Shown here piece by piece: positions 8,141 through 17,015 of a stretch of 64,000 nt of DNA. The translations under genes and the position numbers were made by a program. Numbering within the stretch: the first letter of the stretch is position 1; the number at the start of each line of letters is the position of its first letter. The notes under the pieces were generated by a model that made no database searches, was not told the origin of the DNA, and saw only the letters and a program-made list of their open reading frames with translations. Source of the stretch: Cryobacterium sinapicolor (GTDB lineage Bacteria; Actinomycetota; Actinomycetes; Actinomycetales; Microbacteriaceae). The stretch spans positions 114,717 through 178,716 of the forward strand of contig NZ_SOGQ01000013.1 of NCBI RefSeq assembly GCF_004403465.1, given 5' to 3'.

Positions 8141-11100
8141 ATGTCTGACGCCGGGTCTCCCCCGGCGCGGGCGGACTGGAAACGGGTCGCGGGATCGGCG
8201 CCCGGCGGGCCGGGTGGCAGCACCGGACCGGGTGGCAGTACCGGACCGGGTGGCGATACCGGGCCGGCCGGGAACAGCGGGCCGGAGGGCGACTCCGAAC
8301 CCCCCGTACCGATGGGGCTCCAGTTCGAGCTGCGCGAGCTGACTCCCCGCACGAGCGACCGCTGGCGGGGCGCGACGGCCCGTCCGGTCACGAGCGTGCG
8401 CCCCGGGCAGGGCGAGATCCGCCTGGGGGTGCGCCCGGTCAGCCGGAGCGCCCGCGGCAACCTGGTGCACACGCCCGGTTCCTGGAATCAGCTGGCCTTC
8501 CACCGCAACCGCCTGAACCTGAACGTCGAGCACCACCGCTGGCTGAGCGAAGTCCTCGCCCTGCACCGGGCCGTGCGGGGCGTCTACACCAGCCAGGAAA
8601 CCGATTGGCTCTACCTTGACGATTTCGCCAGCCTCCTGCTCTGGTCCCTCTTCGACGAGGCCGAGACCCTGGGGCTGCGTCTGGTGGGTAGCAAGAAGGG
8701 TTCCACGGTCACCGTGGGCCGTGGGGCCCAGGTCAGCCTCGACGCCGGCACGGATGCCGCGGGTCTGCTCCTGACCACCCGCCTCCTGATCGACGGCACC
8801 CCGCATCCGCCCGAGCAGGCCGGGGCGATCGGCAGCCACGGGGTTTACGGCTACGCCCTCGGACCGCGCCCGGTGTTCACCCTGGCCCCGGCCGCCGACG
8901 GCCCGCTCAGCGCCGAGCAGCGCCGGCTGCTCGGCGCGCCCGGCACGGTTCTCGTGCCCGCCGCAGAGACCGCCGAGTTCCTGACCGACTTCTATCCGGC
9001 CCTGCGCCGCACCCTGCCGGTGACGAGCACGGATGGCTCCGTGCACTTCCCCCAGGCCGACCTGCCTCGGCTCGTGCTCACCGCCCGGTTCCGGCCGAAG
9101 CAGGCGCTGGAGCTGCACTGGCACTGGGAGTACCGCGAGGGTGCCCTGGTGAGGCAGCTGCCCCTGCTCCCGTTTCCGTTCCCGGCGCCGACCGGATTCC
9201 GGGACGAGCCGGCCGAGCGGGTCATCCAAGAGCGGGTCACGCGTCTGGTCGAGGAGGCCGGCCACACCGGCATGGGTCCGGCCCCGGCTGCCGTCACCCT
9301 GCACGGCGTCGACGCGGCCGAGGTCACCGAGCGGGTGCTTCCGCGACTGGAGGGGCTGACCGGCCTGCGCGTGGACATCCGCGGCACCCGGCCCGACTAC
9401 CGCGAGCTGACCGAGACGCCCGAGCTCACCATCACCACGGTCGAAACGGACCAGCGGGACTGGTTCGACCTGGGCGTGATCGTCACAATCGGTGGCCGGA
9501 GCGTGCCGTTCGGCCCGCTGTTCAAGGCCCTCGCGAAGGGGCAGACGAAGCTGCTGCTGGTCGACAACAGCTATCTCTCGCTGCGGCAGCCGGCGTTCGA
9601 GCGCCTGCACGAGCTGATCACCGAGGCCCGCGCCTTGCAGGAATGGGACACCGGCCTGCGCATCAGCCGCTACCAGGCCGCCCTCTGGAGCGACTTCGAG
9701 GACCTCGCCGACGACACCGAGCAAGCGGTGGCGTGGCGGGCGGCCGTGTCCGGACTGATCGCGCTGGCCGAGGATGCCGATCTCGCCCGGCCGACCCCGC
9801 TACCGGCCTCCGTGCACGCCACCCTGCGCCCCTACCAGGAGCAGGGCTTCACCTGGCTGGCCTTCCTCTGGCAGCAGCGGCTGGGTGGCATCCTCGCCGA
9901 CGACATGGGCCTCGGCAAGACCCTGCAGACGCTGGCACTGCTGGCGCACGCCACCACGCAGCCGACCGAGCCCACCGGGCAGCCCGAGCCCACCGAGCAG
10001 CCCGAGCCCACCGGGCAGCCCGACCGGCGGCCGTTCCTGGTCGTGGCCCCGACATCCGTCGTTGCCACCTGGCGATCCGAGGCCGCCCGCTTCACACCCG
10101 GGCTCGATGTGCGGGTGGTCATGGCCACCGAGGCGGCCGGCGGCATCCCGCTGACGGATGCCGCGGCCGGCGCCGACGTCGTCGTCACCTCCTACACGCT
10201 GTTCCGTCTCGACTTCGAGGCCTACCAGGCGCACGGCTGGGCCGGCTTGATCCTGGACGAGGCGCAGTTCGTGAAGAACCGCGCCACCCGGGTGCACCAG
10301 TGCGCCCGCGACCTGACGACGCCGTTCAAGCTGGCGATCACGGGCACGCCGATGGAGAACAGCCTGCTCGAGTTGCACGCCCTGTTCGCGATCGTGGCGC
10401 CGGGACTGTTCCCGTCCCTCCGGCGTTTCACGGAGGAGTACGTGCGCCCGGCCGCGCGCGACGACACCCCCGAGGTGCTCCCCCGGCTGCGGCGGCGCAT
10501 CCGCCCGTTGTTGCTGCGTCGCACCAAGGAGGTCGTCGCCCCCGAGCTGCCGCCCAAGCAGGAGCAGGTGCTCGCGATCGAGCTGAACCCCCGGCACCGC
10601 GCGCTCTACGACACGTTCCTGCAGCGCGAACGGCAGAAGCTGTTCGGGCTGATCGACGACCTCGACACGAACCGGTTCATCGTGTTCCGCTCGCTGACCC
10701 TGCTGCGGCTGCTCAGCCTGGACCCGTCGCTGGTCGACGAGAAGTACGCCGGGGTGCCGTCCAGCAAACTCGACGCCCTCTTCGGACAGCTCGGTGACGT
10801 CGTCGCCGAGGGCCACCGTGCCCTCGTCTTCAGCCAGTTCACGTCGTTCCTGAAGAAGGCGGCCGCGCGGCTGGACAAACTCGGCATCCCCTATAGTTAC
10901 CTCGACGGGTCGACCCTGCGCCGGTCCGAGGTGATCGACCGGTTCAGGACGGGCGCCGAACCGGTGTTCCTGATCAGCCTGAAGGCCGGGGGGTTCGGCC
11001 TCACCCTCACCGAGGCCGACTACGTCTTCCTGCTCGACCCGTGGTGGAACCCGGCCACCGAGACGCAGGCGATCGACCGCACCCACCGCATCGGCCAGAC

Positions 11101-11278
11101 GAAGAACGTGATGGTCTACCGCCTGGTCGCCACCGGCACCATCGAGGAGAAGGTGATGGCCCTGCAGAGGCAGAAGGCCGTGCTGTTCGACCGGGTGCTG
11201 GGCGCAGCCGAAGCGGACGCGCCCGGGTTCAGCGACACTCTCACGGCCGAGGACATCCGCAGCCTGCTGGAGCGTTAG
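8141..11278 (+). CDS. SNF2-family DEAD/DEAH-type helicase
   Basis: 1045 residues. A ~550-residue N-terminal region typical of bacterial SNF2 proteins precedes the ATPase. Motif I is DDMGLGKTLQTL (about residue 587), motif II LDEAQFVKN, motif III ITGTPMENSL, and motifs V-VI run through KAGGFGLTLTEAD and QAIDRTHRIGQ. Bacterial SNF2 proteins act as dsDNA translocases, for example on stalled RNA polymerase or in DNA repair. Two low-complexity insertions are encoded by 18-nt tandem repeats: GGSTGP units near residue 25, and PEPTGQ/PEPTEQ units between motifs I and Ia. The start at 8141 keeps a helix (ADWKRVAG) found at the N-terminus of relatives. The stop overlaps the convergent flavodoxin stop. 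Confidence 0.9.
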   Translation: MSDAGSPPARADWKRVAGSAPGGPGGSTGPGGSTGPGGDTGPAGNSGPEGDSEPPVPMGLQFELRELTPRTSDRWRGATARPVTSVRPGQGEIRLGVRPVSRSARGNLVHTPGSWNQLAFHRNRLNLNVEHHRWLSEVLALHRAVRGVYTSQETDWLYLDDFASLLLWSLFDEAETLGLRLVGSKKGSTVTVGRGAQVSLDAGTDAAGLLLTTRLLIDGTPHPPEQAGAIGSHGVYGYALGPRPVFTLAPAADGPLSAEQRRLLGAPGTVLVPAAETAEFLTDFYPALRRTLPVTSTDGSVHFPQADLPRLVLTARFRPKQALELHWHWEYREGALVRQLPLLPFPFPAPTGFRDEPAERVIQERVTRLVEEAGHTGMGPAPAAVTLHGVDAAEVTERVLPRLEGLTGLRVDIRGTRPDYRELTETPELTITTVETDQRDWFDLGVIVTIGGRSVPFGPLFKALAKGQTKLLLVDNSYLSLRQPAFERLHELITEARALQEWDTGLRISRYQAALWSDFEDLADDTEQAVAWRAAVSGLIALAEDADLARPTPLPASVHATLRPYQEQGFTWLAFLWQQRLGGILADDMGLGKTLQTLALLAHATTQPTEPTGQPEPTEQPEPTGQPDRRPFLVVAPTSVVATWRSEAARFTPGLDVRVVMATEAAGGIPLTDAAAGADVVVTSYTLFRLDFEAYQAHGWAGLILDEAQFVKNRATRVHQCARDLTTPFKLAITGTPMENSLLELHALFAIVAPGLFPSLRRFTEEYVRPAARDDTPEVLPRLRRRIRPLLLRRTKEVVAPELPPKQEQVLAIELNPRHRALYDTFLQRERQKLFGLIDDLDTNRFIVFRSLTLLRLLSLDPSLVDEKYAGVPSSKLDALFGQLGDVVAEGHRALVFSQFTSFLKKAAARLDKLGIPYSYLDGSTLRRSEVIDRFRTGAEPVFLISLKAGGFGLTLTEADYVFLLDPWWNPATETQAIDRTHRIGQTKNVMVYRLVATGTIEEKVMALQRQKAVLFDRVLGAAEADAPGFSDTLTAEDIRSLLER
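8210..8266. repeat. In-gene tandem repeat, about three 18-nt units
   Basis: CCGGGTGGCAGCACCGGA repeats about three times and encodes collagen-like GGSTGP steps near the N-terminus of the SNF2 protein. Confidence 0.85.
9963..10023. repeat. In-gene tandem repeat inside the SNF2 ATPase
   Basis: About three 18-nt units (CCCGAGCCCACCGGGCAG) encode a Pro/Glu/Gln loop between helicase motifs I and Ia. The ATPase core resumes at PFLVVAPTSV, so the loop is tolerated inside a conserved fold. Confidence 0.85.
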
Positions 11279-11799
11279 GCGGACAGCTCCCGGGCGATCT
11301 CCGCCGCCCACTCGTCGATCGCGGGCCAGTCGCGGAAGTCGCCTTCGGGCAGCAGTTCGAGGCCGCTTGGGATGCGCCGCACCAGCTTGTCCCGGCGGCC
11401 GAGCACGGAGGCGTCGAGCGCACCGAAGAACACCTGCATTCCGCGCGGCTGGAGCGATTGGCCGAACTCCTCGAACTGCTTTGGCTCGCTCTCCTTCCGC
11501 AGATCCCGGCCCAGGGCGTCCTTCCCCGCGGTGCCCAACGGCCCACTGCTGAACAGCCACACCGGATGCGCCCTGATCACGTCCTCGTGGCGCCGGACGA
11601 AATGGGTCGCCTCCTTACGCCACGATCCCATGTAGGCGGAACTGCCGATCACGAAGGCGTCGTACTCGTCGACCTGGTCAACGGATGCGACCGGTCGGGC
11701 CACGGCATCCTGACCGGCCTCCCGCAGTTTGCGGGCGATGCGCTCCGCGATTCCCTCGGTGGCGCCGTACTTGCTCGAAAACCCCACCAGTGTCGTCAT
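11275..11799 (-). CDS. Flavodoxin-domain protein (HemG-like)
   Basis: 174 residues. The N-terminal FMN phosphate loop reads VGFSSKYGATEGIAERI, followed by the second FMN loop IGSSAYMGSW, which is the form seen in menaquinone-dependent protoporphyrinogen oxidase (HemG) and its actinobacterial relatives. The role is electron transfer, possibly protoporphyrinogen or quinone linked, but most actinobacteria make haem by another route, so HemG activity is not assured. GGAGGC precedes the ATG at 11797-11799. The 3' end overlaps the SNF2 gene by 4 nt. Confidence 0.85.
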   Translation of the reverse strand: MTTLVGFSSKYGATEGIAERIARKLREAGQDAVARPVASVDQVDEYDAFVIGSSAYMGSWRKEATHFVRRHEDVIRAHPVWLFSSGPLGTAGKDALGRDLRKESEPKQFEEFGQSLQPRGMQVFFGALDASVLGRRDKLVRRIPSGLELLPEGDFRDWPAIDEWAAEIARELSA

Positions 11800-11947
11800 G
11801 ATTGCCTCCAACTCGTCGGTCCTGCAGATCAATCGTATGGCGGTGCGAGGGTCACCCCAGAACAGATCTTCACCCCCATTTGCGCGGAAGGGTTGATTCA
11901 CCTGCCCCCGCCGCTGCTAATCTGACTATTGATAACGTGGGGGTTCC

Positions 11948-14251
11948 GTGCAGGTGAATTCAGGGGCGCACTACGGCCACCTTCTTAGTGGCTTCCTGAC
12001 CAGAAGCGCCTCCTGGCTCGCCTGGCTGATGGCCGTGTTCCTGGGCGGTTACGTCATCGGGCTGCTGATACCCGACAGCGGGTTCAACCTCTTCGTCGAC
12101 GGCTGGCTGGCGTCGCTCCTGAAGCTGTCCTTGGTCGCCGTGTGCTGGGTCGCCGTGGTGCGGAAGCGCTCGGTGAGCCGGGTGCGGGTCGGGGCCCGAG
12201 GACTGGAGCGATTCCGGCATTTAGAACTGCTGCTCACCGCCGCGGCGGTCTCCATCATCGCGATCGTCGACTCCTACTCCCTGTGGATGCTGATCTGGGG
12301 AACCAGGATCTTCCCCCAGGTGAGCGAGGTCGGCTACTTCCTGTTCTTCGCCCTCATGCTGGCCGTGCTGGTCATCATCGTGCGCCGCCAGCTCCGGGGG
12401 ATGGTCTGGTCGGTGGTGCTGGACAGTGCCATCGGGGCGCTGGGCGCGGCCTCGGTGCTGGCGGTGCTGCTCGGCCCGATGGCGAGTGCACTCGACGCGG
12501 CCGGTGCGAACGCGGCCATCACCGCCGCCGTCGCCTATCCCCTGTTCGACCTGTTGCTGGTGGCGGTCGTCGTCGCGCTCACCACCTCGCAGGGCCCGGT
12601 TGCCGGCCGCCGCTGGATCCTCCTGGTCTTGGGCCTGTTGGTGTTCACCTCCACGGGCCTCGTCTTCGCCCTGCTCGAAACCCGGTACGTTCTCGGCACG
12701 CCCCTGGACGCCGGCTGGGCCGTGGGTCTGGCACTGATCGCGGTGTGGGCGGACACCTCATCACGCCCCGATCTGGTGCAGAACAACTCCACCAACGGCC
12801 TGGCAGCCCTGGCGTTACCGGCGGTGTCGACGGCGGCCGGCCTGGGAGTCCTCCTCCTCGCCAGCCAGACGTCGGTTCCCCCGATGGCGGTCGGCCTGGC
12901 GGCGGCGACCCTGGCCCTCGCGGCCGTTCCGCTGGTCTCCCGGCAGGTGGCCCTGCGGCGCCAGTCCACGACCGACGAGCTGACCGGCCTGCCGAACCGG
13001 CGTGCGCTGTACGCCGGCGTCCTGGGGCGCCTGGCCGACGACAAGAGCCGCAACCGCGCCCTGCTCTTGCTGGATCTGGACCGCTTCAAAGAGGTGAACG
13101 ACAGTCTCGGGCACGACGCCGGCGACCGGTTGCTCGTCCAGGTCGGCCGTCGCCTGCAGGGCGGACTGCGGCCCGGCGACCTGTTGGCACGGTTGGGCGG
13201 AGACGAGTTCGCCATCCTGCTCGAGCACACCGATCAGGTGGAGGCCGAAGCCGTGGCCGGCAGACTGCGCGCCACGCTGGCCGACCCGTTCACCCTGGAA
13301 GGCATCTCCCTGCAGACCAGCGCGAGCATCGGCATCGCGCTCTATCCGGATCACGGCGACGACCTGACCGCGCTGCTGCGCAAGGCCGATATGGCGATGT
13401 ACAAGGCGAAGGCGACCCACAGCGGCCACCACGTCTACCGCAACACGGACAACCGGCACGGTGACGCCCGGCTGCGCACCCTGCAGGAATTGCGCCTCGC
13501 CCTGACCCGGGACCAGCTCGTCCTGCATTACCAACCGAAGATCTGCCTGAAGACCGGGTTCGTCGCCGGCGTCGAGGCGCTCGTGCGCTGGAACCACCCC
13601 GAGCGGGGTCTGCTGTTTCCCGACCAGTTCCTGACCCTGGTCGAAGAGGCCGGTCTCATGCACGCGCTGACCCAGGAGGTTCTGCGGAAGGCTCTGGACC
13701 AGTCCGTGCTCTGGTCGGCTCAGGGCCGCACCCTGACGGTCGCGGTGAACCTGTCCGCCAGCTCGCTGATCGACTCCGATCTGCCCGAGCGCGTGGGCAC
13801 CATGTTGTCGGCTCGCGGCCTTCCACCCACCGCGCTGATGCTCGAGATCACCGAAGACTTCCTGATGGTCGACCGCGACCGAGCCCGGGACATCCTGACC
13901 CGTCTGCGCGCGAGCGGCATCAAGATCTCCGTCGACGATTTCGGCACCGGCTACAGTTCTCTCGCCTATCTCCGCGACCTGCCCATCGACGAGCTCAAGC
14001 TCGACCAGTCCTTCGTCTTCCCGATGGCCGACGACGCCCGGGCTGCTGCACTGGTTGCCTCCACGATCGACCTCGCGCACGGCCTCGGCCTGAAAATGGT
14101 CGCCGAGGGCGTGGAGAACAGCGTCGCCTATGACGAACTGGTGCGCTACGGATGCGACTTCGCCCAGGGCTACTTCATGTCGCGCCCCATCTCCGCCGAA
14201 GCACTCGACGAGTGGCTGACCGCCCGGCAGAGCGCGGCGGCCCGACCATGA
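11948..14251 (+). CDS. Membrane GGDEF-EAL cyclic-di-GMP enzyme, first paralogue
   Basis: 767 residues, from a GTG start. About ten hydrophobic segments in residues 1-335 form an integral membrane sensor region. The GGDEF domain has an intact active site (LARLGGDEFAILLE, about 415-425) and an inhibitory RxxD site just before it (RPGD). The EAL domain is complete: EALVRWNHP, VNLSASSL, EITE, DDFGTGYSSL, LKLD and VAEGVE. Both cyclase and phosphodiesterase activities are possible. The stop overlaps the start of a close paralogue (ATGA), so both are made together. The signal is unknown. A downstream Met is an alternative start. Confidence 0.9.
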   Translation: MQVNSGAHYGHLLSGFLTRSASWLAWLMAVFLGGYVIGLLIPDSGFNLFVDGWLASLLKLSLVAVCWVAVVRKRSVSRVRVGARGLERFRHLELLLTAAAVSIIAIVDSYSLWMLIWGTRIFPQVSEVGYFLFFALMLAVLVIIVRRQLRGMVWSVVLDSAIGALGAASVLAVLLGPMASALDAAGANAAITAAVAYPLFDLLLVAVVVALTTSQGPVAGRRWILLVLGLLVFTSTGLVFALLETRYVLGTPLDAGWAVGLALIAVWADTSSRPDLVQNNSTNGLAALALPAVSTAAGLGVLLLASQTSVPPMAVGLAAATLALAAVPLVSRQVALRRQSTTDELTGLPNRRALYAGVLGRLADDKSRNRALLLLDLDRFKEVNDSLGHDAGDRLLVQVGRRLQGGLRPGDLLARLGGDEFAILLEHTDQVEAEAVAGRLRATLADPFTLEGISLQTSASIGIALYPDHGDDLTALLRKADMAMYKAKATHSGHHVYRNTDNRHGDARLRTLQELRLALTRDQLVLHYQPKICLKTGFVAGVEALVRWNHPERGLLFPDQFLTLVEEAGLMHALTQEVLRKALDQSVLWSAQGRTLTVAVNLSASSLIDSDLPERVGTMLSARGLPPTALMLEITEDFLMVDRDRARDILTRLRASGIKISVDDFGTGYSSLAYLRDLPIDELKLDQSFVFPMADDARAAALVASTIDLAHGLGLKMVAEGVENSVAYDELVRYGCDFAQGYFMSRPISAEALDEWLTARQSAAARP

Positions 14252-16557
14252 CCGGCGGCACCCGTGAGCGGTTCCGCATCGGGGCACTGACGCTCATGGT
14301 GGTGCTGGCCGTCGCCTATACCCTCGGTCTCACCCTGAAGGGCGAGGACTTCAGCCCTCTGGTCGACGGCTGGCTGGCAATCCTCGCGGTGTGGGCACCC
14401 GTTCTGGTGGGCGCCGCCGCCGTGTACCGGGTCGAGCGCGGGCACCTCGAGGTGACCCTCGCCACCGCCGCACTGGCGGCCAACGCCCTGGCGGACAGCT
14501 ACTCCCTCGTCATCACGGATGCCGACGGTGCGATACCGTTCCCCTCGCCGGCCGACATCGGCTATCTCCTGTTCTACGGGCTGCTTCTCGGGGCGCTGGC
14601 GCTGCTCGTGAACCGGCAGCTGCGCGGAGCGGCCTGGTCCGTCTTCCTGGACACCGCCGTGGGTTCGCTGGGTGCCGCCGCCGTGCTGGCCGTCATCCTC
14701 AGCCCCGTCTTCGCGTCCGCGACCGCGGGCCCGCTCAGCCTCAGTTCCACCGTCGCGGCCGCCTACCCGGTGCTCGATCTGCTGGTGGTGGCGGCGATCG
14801 CCGGGATCATGGCGTCACACGGCCCGGATGCCGGGAAGCGCTGGATGCTGCTCGTCGCGGGCCTGGTGATCTTCGCCGCCGCCGACACCGTCTTCGCCCT
14901 GCAGGGCGAGCTCTACCTGGTCGGCACCCCGCTCGACGCGAGTTGGGCCATCGGAGTCGTACTGGTCGCATTCTGGGTGGACGGCACCGCCCTCCCCCTC
15001 CCGGTGCGGGATCGCACGAAGACGACAACGGGCACCACCGTGTCCGCTCTGGCCGTTCCCATGGTGTCGACGATCGCCGGGCTGGCCGTGCTGATTCTGG
15101 CCAGCCAGGTCGAGGTGTCGACCTTCGCCGTGGCCCTGGCCGGGGCCACCATGGCGCTGGCGGTGGTGCCGCTGGTCGGCCGGCAGCGGGTGCTGAACCT
15201 GTTGGCGCGGACGGATGACCTCACCGGGCTGCGCAACCGCCGCGCCTTCAACGTGGATGTGCCGACCCGCTTGGCCGCGGTCGAGGGCAGGACGAGCGCC
15301 CTGCTCCTGCTGGACCTGGACCGCTTCAAGGAGGTCAACGACAGCCTCGGCCATGACGTGGGTGACCGGCTGCTGATTCAGGTCGGCATCCGCCTGAACC
15401 GGCAGCTGCGTGCCGGAGACCTCCTGGCCCGGCTCGGCGGCGACGAGTTCGCGATCCTGCTCACGAACTCCGGGCGGGAGGACGCACGGACGGTGGCCGT
15501 CAAACTGGGTGCCGCGCTGGCCGAACCGTTCCTTCTGGAGGGCATCACACTGCAGACCAGCGCCAGTGTCGGGATCTCCCTTTATCCCGACCAGGGCAGC
15601 GATCTGACGGCGCTGCTCCGCAAGGCCGACATGGCCATGTACACGGCGAAATCGAACCGCGGCGGCCATCACGTGTACAACAGCGACGACGACAGCCACG
15701 GCGAGGTCCGGTTGCGCACCCTGGCGGAACTGCGGCTCGCCCTCGCCGCCGACCAGCTGGTGCTGCACTACCAGCCCAAGGTCGACCTCGGTACCGGCGG
15801 GGTGCAGGACGTCGAGGCGCTCGTGCGCTGGAACCACCCCGACCGCGGCCTGCTGCTGCCCGATCAGTTCGTGGGGATCGCCCTGGAGGCCGGGCTGATG
15901 CACACGCTGACGCAGGTGGTGTTGCGACAGGCGCTGGACCAGGCGGCGCTCTGGCAGGCGCAGGGGCATCCGCTGACCATCGCCGTGAACCTGTCGGCCA
16001 GTTCCCTGGTCGACACGGAACTGCCGGACCGGATCGGCGCCATGATCGCCGACCGCGGCCTGCCACCGGCGCTCCTGGCCCTGGAGATCACCGAGGAATT
16101 CCTGCTCAACGACCGGGACCGGGCCCGCGGCATCCTGACCCGGCTGCGCGAGCAGGGCATCCGCATCTCCGTCGACGACTTCGGCACGGGCTACAGTTCG
16201 CTCGCCTACCTGCGCGACCTGCCCATCGACGAGCTCAAGCTCGACTCGTCCTTCGTCTTCCCGATGGCCGGCGATGCGCGCGCCGCAACCCTGGTGTCTT
16301 CGACGATCGCGCTGGCGCACAGCCTGGGGCTGCGTATGGTTGCCGAGGGTGTGGACAGCGGCGCCGCGTACGACCAGCTGATCGAGTACGGCTGCGACTT
16401 CGCGCAGGGCTTCCACCTGTCCAAGCCGGTCCCCGCGGCCGAACTGGAGGTCTGGCTCGCCGACCGGCGGGTCGCCGATGCCCAGTCGGGACCCGTTACT
16501 GTGATCGCACGCGCCGGGTCGGACGTCGACCTCGTCGCGGAGCCCGCCGAGGTGTAG
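14248..16557 (+). CDS. Membrane GGDEF-EAL cyclic-di-GMP enzyme, second paralogue
   Basis: 769 residues and collinear with its upstream neighbour, differing mainly in the membrane region. About ten hydrophobic segments are followed by GGDEF (LARLGGDEFAILLT, with RAGD as I-site) and EAL (EALVRWNHP). Conserved residues are kept except that the final Glu of the VAEGVE motif is Asp (VAEGVD). It is translated from an ATG overlapping the previous stop. A local gene duplication is the simplest origin. The last ~20 residues have no counterpart in the first copy. Confidence 0.9.
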   Translation: MTGGTRERFRIGALTLMVVLAVAYTLGLTLKGEDFSPLVDGWLAILAVWAPVLVGAAAVYRVERGHLEVTLATAALAANALADSYSLVITDADGAIPFPSPADIGYLLFYGLLLGALALLVNRQLRGAAWSVFLDTAVGSLGAAAVLAVILSPVFASATAGPLSLSSTVAAAYPVLDLLVVAAIAGIMASHGPDAGKRWMLLVAGLVIFAAADTVFALQGELYLVGTPLDASWAIGVVLVAFWVDGTALPLPVRDRTKTTTGTTVSALAVPMVSTIAGLAVLILASQVEVSTFAVALAGATMALAVVPLVGRQRVLNLLARTDDLTGLRNRRAFNVDVPTRLAAVEGRTSALLLLDLDRFKEVNDSLGHDVGDRLLIQVGIRLNRQLRAGDLLARLGGDEFAILLTNSGREDARTVAVKLGAALAEPFLLEGITLQTSASVGISLYPDQGSDLTALLRKADMAMYTAKSNRGGHHVYNSDDDSHGEVRLRTLAELRLALAADQLVLHYQPKVDLGTGGVQDVEALVRWNHPDRGLLLPDQFVGIALEAGLMHTLTQVVLRQALDQAALWQAQGHPLTIAVNLSASSLVDTELPDRIGAMIADRGLPPALLALEITEEFLLNDRDRARGILTRLREQGIRISVDDFGTGYSSLAYLRDLPIDELKLDSSFVFPMAGDARAATLVSSTIALAHSLGLRMVAEGVDSGAAYDQLIEYGCDFAQGFHLSKPVPAAELEVWLADRRVADAQSGPVTVIARAGSDVDLVAEPAEV

Positions 16558-17015
16558 ACCGCCGGGAAAGGTTCCGAGCAGGGCGAGCATTTCTACGTCG
16601 TGGCGATCCGGATCGACGCCGCGATGTGGCGCTGAGCCGGGGGTCTGGACGCTCGCGGCTTCTCCGGCTCGCGCTCAGCCTCCGACCGGGGCATCCGTTG
16701 TCACGTAAACGCGGAGATTTTCGATTCACGCCGGTTGCGGTGCCTGGGATCAACGGCGTGTCGCGAAAAGTCCTCCGTTAGCTTTGCCTCCGCCACGGAT
16801 GCCCGGGGTTTGGCGGCAGCTACGGGCCACCGGGTCGCGGCGAACGTCACCACCGGGGTCGCCCAGGGCCCGAGCCCGAGCCCGACCCGGACATCGACCC
16901 CGACCCCGACCCCGAGCCCGAGCCCGACCCCGACCCCGACCCCGGCCCGGTTCTACACTGGGAGGAGCCGCGGGCCAGACCGACCCGGCACTCCCGGAAA
17001 CGAGGAACCCACCCG
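16558..17015. other. 458-nt non-coding gap with repeats
   Basis: The gap contains a hairpin (GCTGAGCCGG at about 16633 pairing with CCGGCTC..CTCAGC near 16665-16680), an imperfect inverted pair whose arms resemble palindrome family 1 (CGCGGAGATTTTCG near 16710 and CGAAAAGTCCTCCG near 16766), the octamer GCATCCGT at 16691, and a CCCGAG/CCCGAC tandem array at about 16868-16950. I see no gene. The P-type ATPase promoter must lie near its end. Confidence 0.7.
16868..16950. repeat. Tandem array, CCCGAS hexamer/dodecamer
   Basis: Runs of CCCGAG and CCCGAC with interspersed CCCACC-like units fill about 80 nt, ending about 65 nt before the P-type ATPase start. The region is probably within or next to its promoter. 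Confidence 0.8.

Noticed and set aside
16558..16630. Readthrough extension of the second GGDEF-EAL gene (GKGSEQGEHFYVV.. after the TAG)
   Set aside because: The 23 codons after the stop are in frame but short and unsupported; more likely chance or decayed 3' sequence.
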